Assembly: GCA_035544675.1 (NCBI GenBank)
Contig: DATKCA010000206.1
Coordinates: 1 to 52,301 of the forward strand
Direction: 5' to 3'
DNA from: DATKCA01 sp035544675
Lineage (GTDB): Bacteria > Acidobacteriota > Thermoanaerobaculia > Gp7-AA8
Length of the DNA stretch: 52,301 nucleotides
Positions 1-7,834 of the stretch are shown here, one piece after another. Below the pieces are notes generated by a model, which saw only the letters and a list, made by a program, of their open reading frames with translations, searched no databases and was not told the origin of the DNA. Every line of letters begins with the position of its first letter. Position 1 is the stretch's first letter. Made by a program: the position numbers and the translations under genes.

Positions 1-496
1 CGGCAGCCGCCGACCCGCTCTCGACCGGCGGAAATGCGTTCGGCCTCGTGGTCGCGATGGCCGGGCTGCCGGTCACGTCGACGGTGGCGAAGGCCTTCCC
101 CGAATAGACCGGGCGACGTGCCCGGAGCTTTCCGTCGACCCACTCGAGGCGGTCTACATCCGAGGCGACTCCTGCGCCGAGGCGGGCGGCCAGCCGCGGG
201 GCCAGGTCGCGGCCGTTGGACGTGCCCGGCAGAAGGATGACCGCGGGTTGTGTGTCGTTCACGACCTGGGCGAGTGCGCCGGTGTAGGTCTCGGTGAGGT
301 ATGGCCCGGCGGCGGCGACATACAGCTTCTTCGCTCCATGCTTTCCAGCCTCGGCCGCCACGCCAGCCTCGCCCGCGAACGCGAGGAGGTCGCCACCGGT
401 GGAGCCGGCGATCCTGCCGCCGACCGCCAGCGCTTCGCGGGACGTCTTCTTGAGCTTCCCGTCTTTCACTTCGCAGAAAACCAGAACTCCAGCCAT
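1..496 (-). CDS. etfA: Electron transfer flavoprotein alpha subunit, 3' truncated by window edge
   Basis: The reading frame enters from the ATG at 496-494 and stays open to the left edge, giving about 165 N-terminal residues. It begins MAGVLVFCEV and continues with a region typical of the EtfA N-terminal domain (segments GRIAGSTGGDLLAFAGEAG and LLPGTSNGRDLAARLGAG are readable). EtfA with EtfB carries electrons from acyl-CoA and other dehydrogenases to the quinone pool through ETF:quinone oxidoreductase. The FAD-binding C-terminal domain lies outside the window. Its start overlaps the etfB stop by one base (TGATG), so the pair is translationally coupled. Whether this is a classical or a bifurcating ETF cannot be told without the C-terminus. 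Confidence 0.9.
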   Translation of the reverse strand, partial: MAGVLVFCEVKDGKLKKTSREALAVGGRIAGSTGGDLLAFAGEAGVAAEAGKHGAKKLYVAAAGPYLTETYTGALAQVVNDTQPAVILLPGTSNGRDLAPRLAARLGAGVASDVDRLEWVDGKLRARRPVYSGKAFATVDVTGSPAIATTRPNAFPPVESGSAAA

Positions 497-1275
497 CAGA
501 GTGCCTTCGCCTCCTCGCGGATGTACTTGAGGATCTCTTTCGCCGCGGCGGCTGGATCCGAGCCGTCGATCTTGCGTCCGCCCGTCTTCTCCGGGGGTAG
601 CTCGATCGAAACGACGACGACGCGCTGGTTGAGCACGTCGCCCTCGCTGAGGCCGAGGTCCGCGACCGACTTCGTGTCGATGGCCACCTTCTTCGCGGCC
701 ATGATGCCCTTCAGCGAGGCGTAGCGCGGCTCGTTGAGCCCCTTCTGTGCGGTAATCACAGCCGGCGTCGAGGTCTCGATGACCTCTTCGGCCCCTTCGA
801 TCTCGCGGTGGGCGGTCAGTGTTCCATCGCCGGCCTGGAGATGCGTGACGACGTTGACCTGCGGATATCCGAGGAGCTCGGCGACCATCGGTCCGACGAG
901 GCCGTTGTCGGTGCCGCCGCCCTGCTTGCCGAAAAAGACGAGGTCGTGAGGAACGGTCTTGATGGCGGCGGCGAGCACGCTGGCCACGCCCAGGGAGTCG
1001 GCAGAGCCCGATTCCCCCTTGATGTGGAGCGCCCTGGTAGCGCCGCGGGCGAGGCACTCGCGCAACCCATGGGCGGCGCGATCGGGGCCAAACGTCAGGA
1101 CGGTCACGTCCCCCCCCTTGGCCTCTTTGATCCGGATGGCCTCCTCCAGCGCGTACTCGTCATACGGCGAGACGATGAACTTCAGACCTGCTTCCTCGAT
1201 GCTGCGCTTGTCCGCGCCGATCCTGATCCGCGCTTCGGTATCGGGGACGTGGCTGATGCAGACGACAGAATTCAC
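496..1275 (-). CDS. etfB: Electron transfer flavoprotein beta subunit
   Basis: The 259-aa product matches EtfB in length and in hallmark segments: N-terminal VCISHVPDTEARIRI, a nucleotide-binding stretch FGKQGGGTDNGLVGP, and the signature region TSTPAVITAQKGLNEPRYAS followed by KGIMAAKK. EtfB binds AMP or a second flavin and docks partner dehydrogenases. The start is GTG at 1275, preceded four bases upstream by GGAGG (complement of 1280-1284). It is the first gene of etfBA and diverges from the hfq-like gene. A -10-like TAGAAT (complement of 1321-1326) lies upstream. Confidence 0.95.
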   Translation of the reverse strand: MNSVVCISHVPDTEARIRIGADKRSIEEAGLKFIVSPYDEYALEEAIRIKEAKGGDVTVLTFGPDRAAHGLRECLARGATRALHIKGESGSADSLGVASVLAAAIKTVPHDLVFFGKQGGGTDNGLVGPMVAELLGYPQVNVVTHLQAGDGTLTAHREIEGAEEVIETSTPAVITAQKGLNEPRYASLKGIMAAKKVAIDTKSVADLGLSEGDVLNQRVVVVSIELPPEKTGGRKIDGSDPAAAAKEILKYIREEAKAL

Positions 1276-1320
1276 GGAACCTCCGGGTAGCGCCGGCCAT
1301 GCGAGGGCTGACGCCGGGCG

Positions 1321-1344
1321 ATTCTAGTGCAGTGCGGCACGCAC
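1321..1344 (-). promoter_or_regulatory. Possible etfBA promoter with GTGCG-GCA-CGCAC palindrome
   Basis: Reading toward etfB, a -10-like TAGAAT is the complement of 1321-1326. Directly upstream lies a perfect 13-bp inverted repeat, GTGCG-gca-CGCAC at 1332-1344, inside the space between -10 and -35, where an operator could sit. A convincing -35 is not visible. Low confidence. Confidence 0.3.
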
Positions 1345-1424
1345 TTCGCAAACACCGATTCCAAGCACAACCTGAATTCCTGGAGATCAAGAGTCGGAGC
1401 CACTTCGGTGGATGGAGGACGGTG

Positions 1425-1781
1425 ATGCCATTTTCGAATCGGCCGCATGAGAGTGACGGTCATGGCGCCCCACGACGTGCGTTTCGTACATTCACCGACT
1501 ATCGCCGTGAGCGAGTCCCCGGCAACGGCAACGGCAACGGAAACGGCGGCCGGCAGAACAGGCCGGCCCCGCCTGAGACCACCAACGCGGAGAACTTCTA
1601 CTACCTCAAGCAGATGCACTCCCGGACGCCGATGGTCATCGTGATGACCGACGGCGAAGAGATTCGCGGCTCCATCGAGTGGTACGACAAGACCTGTCTC
1701 AAGGTGAACCGCGAGGGCGCACCGAACCTGCTCATCCAGAAGCGCTGCATCAAGTACCTGTTCAAACAGGACGAGCTGTAA
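1425..1781 (+). CDS. hfq: Hfq-like RNA chaperone (Sm-fold), divergent
   Basis: The start at 1425 is chosen because GGAGGA at 1414-1419 sits five bases upstream; the frame is open further upstream (to 1299) but lacks Hfq-like sequence there. The 118-aa product has a disordered, Gly/Asn-rich N-terminal half of about 50 residues, encoded by a hexamer-like repeat near 1521-1545. A complete Sm-like domain follows: FYYLKQMHSRTPMVIVMTDG (Sm1) and a C-terminal LLIQKRCIKYLFK in place of the canonical YKHAI Sm2 motif. Hfq forms a hexameric ring that pairs small RNAs with mRNAs. The long N-terminal rather than C-terminal tail and the KRCI motif make it an outlying family member. A related Sm-fold protein is the alternative. 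Confidence 0.8.
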   Translation: MPFSNRPHESDGHGAPRRAFRTFTDYRRERVPGNGNGNGNGGRQNRPAPPETTNAENFYYLKQMHSRTPMVIVMTDGEEIRGSIEWYDKTCLKVNREGAPNLLIQKRCIKYLFKQDEL

Positions 1782-1784
1782 AGC

Positions 1785-1800
1785 GCGCTCTGGAGAGCGC
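1785..1800. terminator. Short GC hairpin after hfq-like gene
   Basis: GCGCTC-tgga-GAGCGC forms a perfect 6-bp stem with a 4-base loop just after the hfq-like stop and before pdxA. No T-run follows, so it may be a weak terminator, an mRNA 3' stabiliser or an operator near the pdxA -10. Confidence 0.35.
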
Positions 1801-1803
1801 TCC

Positions 1804-1809
1804 TATACT
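1804..1809 (+). promoter_or_regulatory. -10 element of pdxA; probable leaderless transcript
   Basis: TATACT lies six bases before the pdxA ATG. With normal spacing transcription would begin at or within a base or two of the start codon, and there is no Shine-Dalgarno sequence between them. No clear -35 is visible. Confidence 0.5.
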
Positions 1810-1815
1810 GGCGGC

Positions 1816-2745
1816 ATGAAGCCTCTCGCGATCACGCTGGGTGATCCGGCGGGAATCGGTGCCGAAGTCGTCCTCAAAGCCATCGCCGCGGTGGACGTCG
1901 CGGTCGTGCTCTTCGGCGACCGGAATTACGCCTCGCAATCGCGATCTCTGCCTCGGGGAGCGACGTTCGTCGACGTCGGAGAGAGCGCGGGGAACATCCG
2001 CTTCGGTGAGATCGACGCGGAGTACGGTCGCATCGCGCTCCGCTCCATCGACGCGGCGGTCGAAGCCGTCCGGCTAGGCCAGTGCAGCGCTCTGGTGACC
2101 TCGCCGATTCACAAGCAGTCCATTGCTGCGGCCGGATCCGAGTTCCCGGGGCACACCGAGCTCCTCGCGGCGCGGGCCGGACTTCGCCGTTACGCCTACG
2201 ACTACGCGATGTACCTCGACTCGCCGTCCATCAGGACCGTCCTGCTCACCGTCCACCTTCCCCTTCGCGCGGCGATCGACGCCGTGGATGCCTCGGCGAT
2301 CGCCGCACTGGCAGCACTGACGAATCGCGAATATCGCCGGCTCTACGGCGCCTCGCCGCGGATGGCGGTGGCCGGGATCAATCCGCACGCCGGAGAGGGG
2401 GGGCGATTCGGCGCGGAGGAAGAGGTCATCGCGCGCGGCGTGGCCATGGCCAGAGAGCGCGGCCTCGACGTGGCCGGACCATTCGCCGCCGACACGCTTT
2501 TTCTGGCGGCCCGTGCCGGAACGTACGATGTGATCGTGTCCATGTATCACGATCAAGGGCTCATCGCGGTGAAGACCCTCGAGTTCAACCGCGCGGTCAA
2601 CGTGACGCTCGGCCTCCCTTACCTGCGCTGCAGCGTCGATCACGGCACGGCGTTCGACATCGCCGGAAAGGACGCAGCCGACCCTGAGCCGATGCGCTAT
2701 GCCATCGAGTGGGCCGCGAAATACGCGGAGCGCTGGAAAGCATGA
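1816..2745 (+). CDS. pdxA: 4-hydroxythreonine-4-phosphate dehydrogenase
   Basis: PdxA oxidises 4-phosphohydroxy-L-threonine on the way to pyridoxal 5'-phosphate. The 309-aa product has the family hallmarks: N-terminal ITLGDPAGIGAEVVLKA, then FPGHTELLA, GINPHAGEGGRFG, MYHDQGLIAVK and SVDHGTAFDIAGK. These include the three metal-binding histidines, in the PGHTE, YHDQG and DHGTA motifs. The ATG has no ribosome binding site but a -10 box six bases upstream. Its stop overlaps the start of the next small ORF (ATGA). No other pdx gene is in the window. Confidence 0.95.
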   Translation: MKPLAITLGDPAGIGAEVVLKAIAAVDVAVVLFGDRNYASQSRSLPRGATFVDVGESAGNIRFGEIDAEYGRIALRSIDAAVEAVRLGQCSALVTSPIHKQSIAAAGSEFPGHTELLAARAGLRRYAYDYAMYLDSPSIRTVLLTVHLPLRAAIDAVDASAIAALAALTNREYRRLYGASPRMAVAGINPHAGEGGRFGAEEEVIARGVAMARERGLDVAGPFAADTLFLAARAGTYDVIVSMYHDQGLIAVKTLEFNRAVNVTLGLPYLRCSVDHGTAFDIAGKDAADPEPMRYAIEWAAKYAERWKA

Positions 2746-2888
2746 CCCGCTGGATCTGGATCGTCAGAGTGCTCGGCATCCTCATGCTGCTCGGCTTCTT
2801 CATCCTCCTGGCCAGTCTCCAGCGGCGCCTCGTCGAGATGCAGGGCGGCAGGCCGCCGGCGGCCGCCACGAGCGGTAGCACTCCCTGA
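2742..2888 (+). CDS. 48-aa single-pass membrane protein between pdxA and surE
   Basis: A small ORF overlaps the pdxA stop as ATGA. Residues 4-25 are a strong transmembrane helix (WIWIVRVLGILMLLGFFIL). A short basic stretch, QRRLVEM, follows, then a Pro/Ala/Gly/Ser tail. The stop precedes surE by 22 bases. Overlapping coupling and the clean hydrophobic segment argue that it is real. No family is recognised. Function is unknown; it may be a small regulatory or scaffold peptide. Confidence 0.6.
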   Translation: MTRWIWIVRVLGILMLLGFFILLASLQRRLVEMQGGRPPAAATSGSTP

Positions 2889-2910
2889 CGACCTGCTACG
2901 ATGCCCGGCG

Positions 2911-3675
2911 ATGGCGCGCATCCTCGTCACGAATGACGACGGCATCTACAGCGAGGGCATCCGGAAGCTCGCCGACGCGCTCCGGGCGGTCGGCGATGTG
3001 GTCATCGTGGCGCCGGACCGTGAACAGAGCGCGGCGTCGCACGCCCTGACTCTGAACCGGCCTCTGCGGATCCTCAAGCTCGAGGAGAACGAGTTCATCG
3101 TCGACGGCACGCCCACCGACTGCGTGAACCTGGCCGTCCTCAACCTCTTCAAGGGGAGCCGCCCGGACATCGTCGTCTCCGGGATCAACTTCGGGCCGAA
3201 CCTCGGCGACGACGTCACGTATTCAGGCACGATCTCGGCCGCGTTCGAAGGCGCGCTTCTCAACATCCCCTCCATCGCCTTCTCCGCGCTCGTCGGCGAA
3301 CACTTCTCGTTCGATCCCTGTGCCGCATTCGCCGCCGAGCTGACCCGGATCGTCCTGGAAGGCGAGCGCGATGCGGGCATCGTCCTCAACGTCAACTTCC
3401 CCACCGGACCCTTCGCGGGGGTGAGAGTGACTCGCCTCGGGAAACGGATCTACTCGGAAGGCGTCATCGAGCGCCTCGATCCGCGCGGCCGGAAGTACTA
3501 CTGGATCGGCGGCGAACAGCCGACATGGCAGCCCGGCGAGGGGACCGACTTCGAAGCGGTGCAGAACGGCTTCGTCTCCATCACGCCGCTCCATCTCGAC
3601 CTGACGCATCACGCGTCCATGGCGCGCCTGAAGCCACTCGAGGAGATCCTTGGCAACGTCGCGAAAGCGAGATGA
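2911..3675 (+). CDS. surE: 5'/3'-nucleotidase SurE
   Basis: SurE is a metal-dependent phosphatase acting on nucleoside monophosphates. The 254-aa product has the diagnostic N-terminus RILVTNDDGI with metal ligands D9 and D10, APDREQSAASHALT with S40, the SGINFGPNLGDDV loop carrying the metal-binding Asn, and the YSGTISAAFEGAL helix. The length is normal. It overlaps pcm by 26 bases. The surE-pcm pairing is a well-known conserved neighbourhood linked to stationary-phase maintenance. Confidence 0.95.
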   Translation: MARILVTNDDGIYSEGIRKLADALRAVGDVVIVAPDREQSAASHALTLNRPLRILKLEENEFIVDGTPTDCVNLAVLNLFKGSRPDIVVSGINFGPNLGDDVTYSGTISAAFEGALLNIPSIAFSALVGEHFSFDPCAAFAAELTRIVLEGERDAGIVLNVNFPTGPFAGVRVTRLGKRIYSEGVIERLDPRGRKYYWIGGEQPTWQPGEGTDFEAVQNGFVSITPLHLDLTHHASMARLKPLEEILGNVAKAR

Positions 3676-4333
3676 CCCGGTCGCGCAGGAGCGCGAGCTC
3701 GCCCATCTCCGCGCGCTCATGGTCGAGCGGTACGTGGCCGCCCGCGGCATCAGGGACGAACGGATTCTGCAGGCCATGCGGGAGGTGCCCCGTCACCTGT
3801 TCGTGCCCCTTGTGATGGCTTCGAAGGCCTACGGCCCCGGTGCCTTGCCCATCGGCTCGAAGCAGACGATCTCACAGCCCTGGATCGTGGCGAAGATGAT
3901 CGAGCTGCTGGACCTGCGCGGCACCGAGAAGGTCCTGGAGGTTGGCACGGGAACCGGATATCAGGCCGTTGTGCTCTCCAGGCTCTGCGCCAGGGTCTTC
4001 TCCATCGAGCGGATCAACGAGCTCGCGCTCCGAGCCTCGGAGCTCGTGCGGAAGCTGCGCATCCACAACGCCTCAGTGAAAGTCTTCGACGGAACCTATG
4101 GCTGGTCGGACCAGGCCCCGTTCGACCGGATCATCGTGGCCGCGGCGGCGCCGTCGGTTCCCGAGCCGCTGGTGCAGCAGCTGGCGCGCACCGGCAGGAT
4201 GATCATCCCCATCGGATCGGGAGGAAGTCAGCGCCTGGCACGAGTGACTCGCGTCGGCACGGGCGTGCAGATCGAGGACTGCGGCAGCGCCGAGTTCGTT
4301 CCGCTCGTGGGCCGCTTCGGCTTCAAGGAATAG
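3650..4333 (+). CDS. pcm: Protein-L-isoaspartate O-methyltransferase
   Basis: Pcm methylates L-isoaspartyl residues in damaged proteins so that they revert to aspartate. The 227-aa product has the family segments REVPRHLFVP, LPIGSKQTISQPWIVAKM and SAM motif I, VLEVGTGTGYQ. The start used is TTG at 3650, with GAGGAG at 3640-3645 as ribosome binding site; ATG at 3719 is an alternative shorter start. The 5' end lies inside surE, so expression is probably coupled. Confidence 0.92.
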   Translation: MATSRKRDDPVAQERELAHLRALMVERYVAARGIRDERILQAMREVPRHLFVPLVMASKAYGPGALPIGSKQTISQPWIVAKMIELLDLRGTEKVLEVGTGTGYQAVVLSRLCARVFSIERINELALRASELVRKLRIHNASVKVFDGTYGWSDQAPFDRIIVAAAAPSVPEPLVQQLARTGRMIIPIGSGGSQRLARVTRVGTGVQIEDCGSAEFVPLVGRFGFKE

Positions 4334-4336
4334 TGC

Positions 4337-4831
4337 TTGAAGCTCCGTGCGCTCATCTGGCTCACCGCCATCGTCTCCTCGATCCTCGGTGGTCTCGCCG
4401 TGTATCTCGCCCTCAGCGTTCCGAACGACCTGAAGGCGGACCAGGTGCTGAAGAACGCGCGCCAGGACATCGAAAAAGGCAACACCGCCGCGGCACGTGA
4501 GTCACTCTCCCGCATCATCCAGCAATACCCTCGCACCGACGCCGCGGCCGCGGCGACGCTCGCGCTGATCAGGCTCGGCGATCAGGACCGCGCCAGACTC
4601 CAGAGCGAGGTCGTCCGGCTCCGCGAAGAGTACGAAGAGGAGCTGGCGGACGTGAGAAGGACGGTCGATGCAGTCGCCAAAGCGCCGCCGAAGGTCGTGA
4701 CCACTTCGGCGCCGGCGCCGAAGAAGTCCACCACCACGGCCGGGAAGAAGACCACGCCGAAGAAGACCACCACCACGGCCAAGAAGAAAACCACCCCGAA
4801 GAAGAAGACCACGACCAAAAGGAAACGATAG
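4337..4831 (+). CDS. Membrane-anchored TPR-like protein with histone H1-like Lys/Thr/Pro tail
   Basis: The start is TTG at 4337, three bases after the pcm stop. The 164-aa product has an N-terminal membrane anchor (residues 5-27) and one tetratricopeptide-like helix pair (about 32-82, including GNTAAARESLSRIIQQYP). A charged coiled-coil segment follows (about 84-112). The low-complexity tail from about residue 120 is made of KKTT, PKK and TTAKK units, as in eukaryotic H1 and bacterial histone-like tails. The tail could bind DNA, RNA or anionic polymer if cytoplasmic, or cell-wall polymer if exported; the sequence does not decide. No named family recognised. Confidence 0.7.
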   Translation: MKLRALIWLTAIVSSILGGLAVYLALSVPNDLKADQVLKNARQDIEKGNTAAARESLSRIIQQYPRTDAAAAATLALIRLGDQDRARLQSEVVRLREEYEEELADVRRTVDAVAKAPPKVVTTSAPAPKKSTTTAGKKTTPKKTTTTAKKKTTPKKKTTTKRKR

Positions 4832-4844
4832 AATCGCGGCCGCC

Positions 4845-5120
4845 ATGAAAGAGTTGCGCATCCTCCACATCCACGGAAAAGTGCAGGGCGTGGGGTACCG
4901 CTTCTTTGCCACACGCGTGGCGCGACGCCTCGGCCTCAAAGGCTCGATCGAGAATCAGCGTGACGGCAGCGTTCGCGCCGAGGTGGAGGGAGAGAAGAAG
5001 GCCATCGACCAGTGGATCGAGGAACTGCGTGAGGGGCCGCGCTACGCCGAGGTCACGAAGATCGATCAGCAAACCAGAGAGTTCTCCGGCCGCCTCCCCG
5101 ATTTCGACGTGAAGTTCTGA
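4845..5120 (+). CDS. acyP: Acylphosphatase
   Basis: Acylphosphatase hydrolyses carboxyl-phosphate bonds such as acetyl phosphate. The 91-aa size is exactly that of the family. The phosphate-binding loop with catalytic Arg is seen in HGKVQGVGYRFFATRVA. The catalytic Asn is in GSIENQRDGSV, and EVEGEKKAIDQWIEEL matches the second half of the fold. The stop overlaps the apt start (TGATG), placing the two in one coupled unit. Confidence 0.93.
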   Translation: MKELRILHIHGKVQGVGYRFFATRVARRLGLKGSIENQRDGSVRAEVEGEKKAIDQWIEELREGPRYAEVTKIDQQTREFSGRLPDFDVKF

Positions 5121-5647
5121 TGATGACTGTCGCCGCCGACCTCCGCTCCTTCATCCGCGATGTCCCCGACTTTCCGAAACCGGGGATCATGTTCAAGGAC
5201 ATCACCCCGCTCTTGAAGTCGCCCACCGCGCTCCGGCGAAGCGTCGAAGCGCTCGCCGATCCATTCCGGGACGCCGGCATCACCGCGGTGGTCGCGATCG
5301 AGTCGCGGGGATTCATCTTCGGCGGCTGCGTGGCCAGCATTCTCAACGCCGGGTTCATCCCCATCCGCAAGCCGGGAAAGCTGCCCTGGACGCGCCGGCG
5401 CAACGAGTACATCCTGGAGTACGGCACCGACGCGCTGGAGATCCACGATGACGCGCTCACGGAACGCGACAAGGTCGTGATCATCGACGACGTGCTCGCG
5501 ACCGGCGGCACGGCGGCGGCGGCCGCGGCCCTCGTGCACGGTTTCAACGCCACCCTGGTCGGGCTGGCGACCGTGATCGAGCTGGCCTTCCTCGAACCGC
5601 GGAAAAAGCTCGAAGGCGTGGACGTCCACACGCTGATTCAGTACTAG
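5120..5647 (+). CDS. apt: Adenine phosphoribosyltransferase
   Basis: Apt salvages adenine with PRPP to give AMP. The 175-aa product shows FIRDVPDFPKPGIMFKDITP at the N-terminus, the AIESRGFIFGG loop, RKPGKLPW and the PRPP-binding VVIIDDVLATGGT. A second ATG lies immediately after the first (5123); either could be used. The TAG stop is also the first three bases of a heptamer repeat array. Confidence 0.95.
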   Translation: MMTVAADLRSFIRDVPDFPKPGIMFKDITPLLKSPTALRRSVEALADPFRDAGITAVVAIESRGFIFGGCVASILNAGFIPIRKPGKLPWTRRRNEYILEYGTDALEIHDDALTERDKVVIIDDVLATGGTAAAAAALVHGFNATLVGLATVIELAFLEPRKKLEGVDVHTLIQY

Positions 5648-5695
5648 GGCTCAGGGCTCAGGGCAGAGGGCTCGGGGGGATTGGGGCTCGGGCTG
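5645..5695 (+). repeat. Heptanucleotide tandem array at 3' end of apt
   Basis: Two perfect GGGCTCA units (5647-5653, 5654-5660) are followed by GGGCAGA, GGGCTCG and decaying G-rich heptads to about 5695. Read from the stop codon, the series is TAGGGCT, CAGGGCT, CAGGGCA, GAGGGCT. The strand is G-rich enough to consider a G-quadruplex. It is one of five such arrays in the window. Confidence 0.75.
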
Positions 5696-5739
5696 CCGCT
5701 GGCACGACCGAAGTAATAGACTACGACGCACAACCGCGA

Positions 5740-7170
5740 ATGTACGACCTCGTCGTCATCGGATCGGGTCCGGCGGGCGAGAAGGGAGCCGCCCAGGCCG
5801 CCTACTTCGGCCGGCGTGTCGCTCTTGTGGAGCGCGAGCCGGTTCCGGGAGGCGCGTGCGTGAACACCGGCACCGTGCCTTCCAAGACGCTCCGGGAGTC
5901 GGCGCTGCACCTGTCGGGCTTCCGGCAGCGCGGTTTCCGCGACGCGGTGGACGACATGATGGGCAAGGACGTCACGGTCGCCGACCTCATGTACCGGAAA
6001 CAGATCGTCGTCGAGAACGAGTGGAAGCAGATCGACGAGAACCTGGAACGGCACAACGTGGACCGGTATCGCGGGACGGCGCGCCTGGTCTCGGCGGACC
6101 GCGTGGAAATCCGCCACGAGGGGCGATCGACGGTTCTCGATACGGACATCATCCTCATCGCCACCGGATCATCGCCGTACCGGCCGGCCGACGTTCCCTT
6201 CGACGATGATGTGGTCTGTGACAGCGACACGATCCTGAACATCCATCACATCCCCCGGTCCATGGCCGTAGTCGGCGCCGGGGTGATCGGGTGCGAATAC
6301 GCGTCGATCTTCGGCGCGCTCGGAGTGGAAGTGCACCTCATCGACGGGCGCACTTCGCTTCTGCCTCACGTCGATCGGGAGATCGTGGACGTTCTGGTCG
6401 GCGAGCTCCAGAACCGGCTCAAGGTGACGATGCACCTGGGTTGCGACGTGGCGTCGATCTCGCGCGGGAAGGAGGGAGTCAGAGTGAAGCTGAAGGACGG
6501 CTTCGAGCTGACTGTCGACACGCTTCTGTATGCCGCCGGCCGCGTCAGCAACACGGCGGAGCTCAACCTCGAGTCAGCCGGTGTCGAAACCGGAGCGCGC
6601 GGGCTCCTGACCGTCAACGACCGCTACCAGACGAGCTGTCCGAACATCTACGCCGCCGGCGACGTGATCGGCTTTCCCGCCCTGGCCTCGACGTCGATGG
6701 AGCAGGCTCGGGTGGCGATGGTCCACGCCTTCGACCTCAAGTACAAGACACGGGTGGCGGCGACGCTGCCGTACGGGATCTACACGATCCCCGAGGTGTC
6801 GATGATCGGCTTCACGGAGGATTACTGCCGCCAGAAGGGACAGGCGTTCGCGGTGGGGCGGGCCTGGTTCCGCAGTAACGCGCGCGGCCAGATCATCGGC
6901 GACGAGTGTGGCATGATCAAGCTCGTCTTCGAGCCCGGCGATCTCCGCCTCCTGGGCGTGCACATCATCGGGGAAAATGCGTCGGAGCTGTTGCACATCG
7001 GGATGGTCGTCATGCAGTTCAACGGTACGATCAATGCTTTCATCGACAGTGTCTTCAACTTCCCGACTCTGGGCGAGGCTTACAAATACGCGGCGTATGA
7101 CGGGTTGGGAAATGTCGCGCGCCGGCAGACGAGGCGCGCGGCCCGGTTGCGCGCCAAGGAGCTGACATGA
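5740..7170 (+). CDS. sthA: Soluble (Si-specific) NAD(P)+ transhydrogenase
   Basis: This FAD flavoprotein of the pyridine nucleotide-disulfide oxidoreductase family passes hydride between NADPH and NAD+. The 476-aa product has the FAD motif VVIGSGPAGEKGA, the SthA-type GGACVNTGTVPSKTLRES (the second redox cysteine of disulfide reductases is replaced, as in SthA), the NAD motif AVVGAGVIGCEYASIFGALG, and YAAGDVIGFPALAST. The dimerisation domain is complete. The next gene overlaps its stop (ATGA). Dihydrolipoamide dehydrogenase is excluded by the lost cysteine. Confidence 0.93.
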   Translation: MYDLVVIGSGPAGEKGAAQAAYFGRRVALVEREPVPGGACVNTGTVPSKTLRESALHLSGFRQRGFRDAVDDMMGKDVTVADLMYRKQIVVENEWKQIDENLERHNVDRYRGTARLVSADRVEIRHEGRSTVLDTDIILIATGSSPYRPADVPFDDDVVCDSDTILNIHHIPRSMAVVGAGVIGCEYASIFGALGVEVHLIDGRTSLLPHVDREIVDVLVGELQNRLKVTMHLGCDVASISRGKEGVRVKLKDGFELTVDTLLYAAGRVSNTAELNLESAGVETGARGLLTVNDRYQTSCPNIYAAGDVIGFPALASTSMEQARVAMVHAFDLKYKTRVAATLPYGIYTIPEVSMIGFTEDYCRQKGQAFAVGRAWFRSNARGQIIGDECGMIKLVFEPGDLRLLGVHIIGENASELLHIGMVVMQFNGTINAFIDSVFNFPTLGEAYKYAAYDGLGNVARRQTRRAARLRAKELT

Positions 7171-7607
7171 CGCAGATTGCCGAGCTGATCGAGGGTCATC
7201 CCCTGGTTTTCGCCGAGTCGTCCGAGAAGGTCCGCGATGTCGCCAGGCGGATGTCGAAGGAGAACATCGGCGCCGTAGCCGTCCTCGATGGCGGCAAGCT
7301 GGTCGGGATCTTCTCCGAGCGCGATGTGTTGGCCCGCGTGGTCGTCCCCGGCCTGAACCCGGACGACACACCCATCGCCAAGGTCATGACCAGGGACCTG
7401 GTCGTCGGTGCGCCACGCGACGACGTGGACGCGGCCCTGCAGAAGATGCACGCCGTCGGCTGCCGTCACCTTCCCATCGTGGACGACGGCAACCTGGTCG
7501 GCATGATCTCGATTCGAGACCTCCTGGAGGTCGACGACACGCTGAACCGCAAGCGCGTCACGTTCCTCAAGGAGCTCGTGACGTACAGCCCCGACTACGA
7601 GAGCTGA
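7167..7607 (+). CDS. Two-CBS-domain protein
   Basis: The 146-aa protein is made of a tandem CBS pair and nothing else. The first CBS (about 8-65) includes IGAVAVLDGGKLVGIFSERD; the second (about 73-128) includes CRHLPIVDDGNLVGMISIRD. CBS pairs bind adenine nucleotides and report energy state. Coupling to sthA (ATGA overlap) suggests, as inference, control of or response to NAD(P)/adenylate status. The 3' end overlaps the convergent small gene by 13 bp. Confidence 0.9.
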   Translation: MTQIAELIEGHPLVFAESSEKVRDVARRMSKENIGAVAVLDGGKLVGIFSERDVLARVVVPGLNPDDTPIAKVMTRDLVVGAPRDDVDAALQKMHAVGCRHLPIVDDGNLVGMISIRDLLEVDDTLNRKRVTFLKELVTYSPDYES

Positions 7608-7834
7608 ACGAGCCGCAGACGCAGACGGTTCGAGCCGCCGGTCACGTGAACGGCCGGCTGAAGATCGAATCCGTCGTCTTCCGTCGCGGCGCCGCCGAGG
7701 AGCAGACAGAGGCGGGCCAGTTCCTTGAAGGAGGCACCGCTTCCTTCCACCACGACATCGCCGTTCTCGATCCGCACACTCATCGGCGCGCGGGTCATTC
7801 CTTCAAGCGCCATCATGGCCAGGTCGTAGTTCAT
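7595..7834 (-). CDS. Hypothetical 79-aa protein coupled to the PTPS/QueD gene
   Basis: The ATG at 7834 overlaps the stop of the upstream ptpS/queD gene (ATGA). The product begins MNYDLAMMALEGMTRAPM and is mixed alpha/beta in character, with no signal peptide or metal motif. No family is recognised. Translational coupling suggests a link to the pterin enzyme, but this is inference only. The longer upstream frame is read-through of another frame of the pterin gene. Confidence 0.6.
   Translation of the reverse strand: MNYDLAMMALEGMTRAPMSVRIENGDVVVEGSGASFKELARLCLLLGGAATEDDGFDLQPAVHVTGGSNRLRLRLVQLS

Noticed and set aside
4735..4830. Possible noncoding satellite of AAG/ACC triplets
   Set aside because: It is the in-frame Lys/Thr/Pro tail of the 4337-4831 gene.
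5740..7170. Dihydrolipoamide dehydrogenase or mercuric reductase
   Set aside because: The redox-active cysteine pair is incomplete (ACVNTGTVPSK), as in soluble transhydrogenase, and no 2-oxoacid dehydrogenase gene is nearby.
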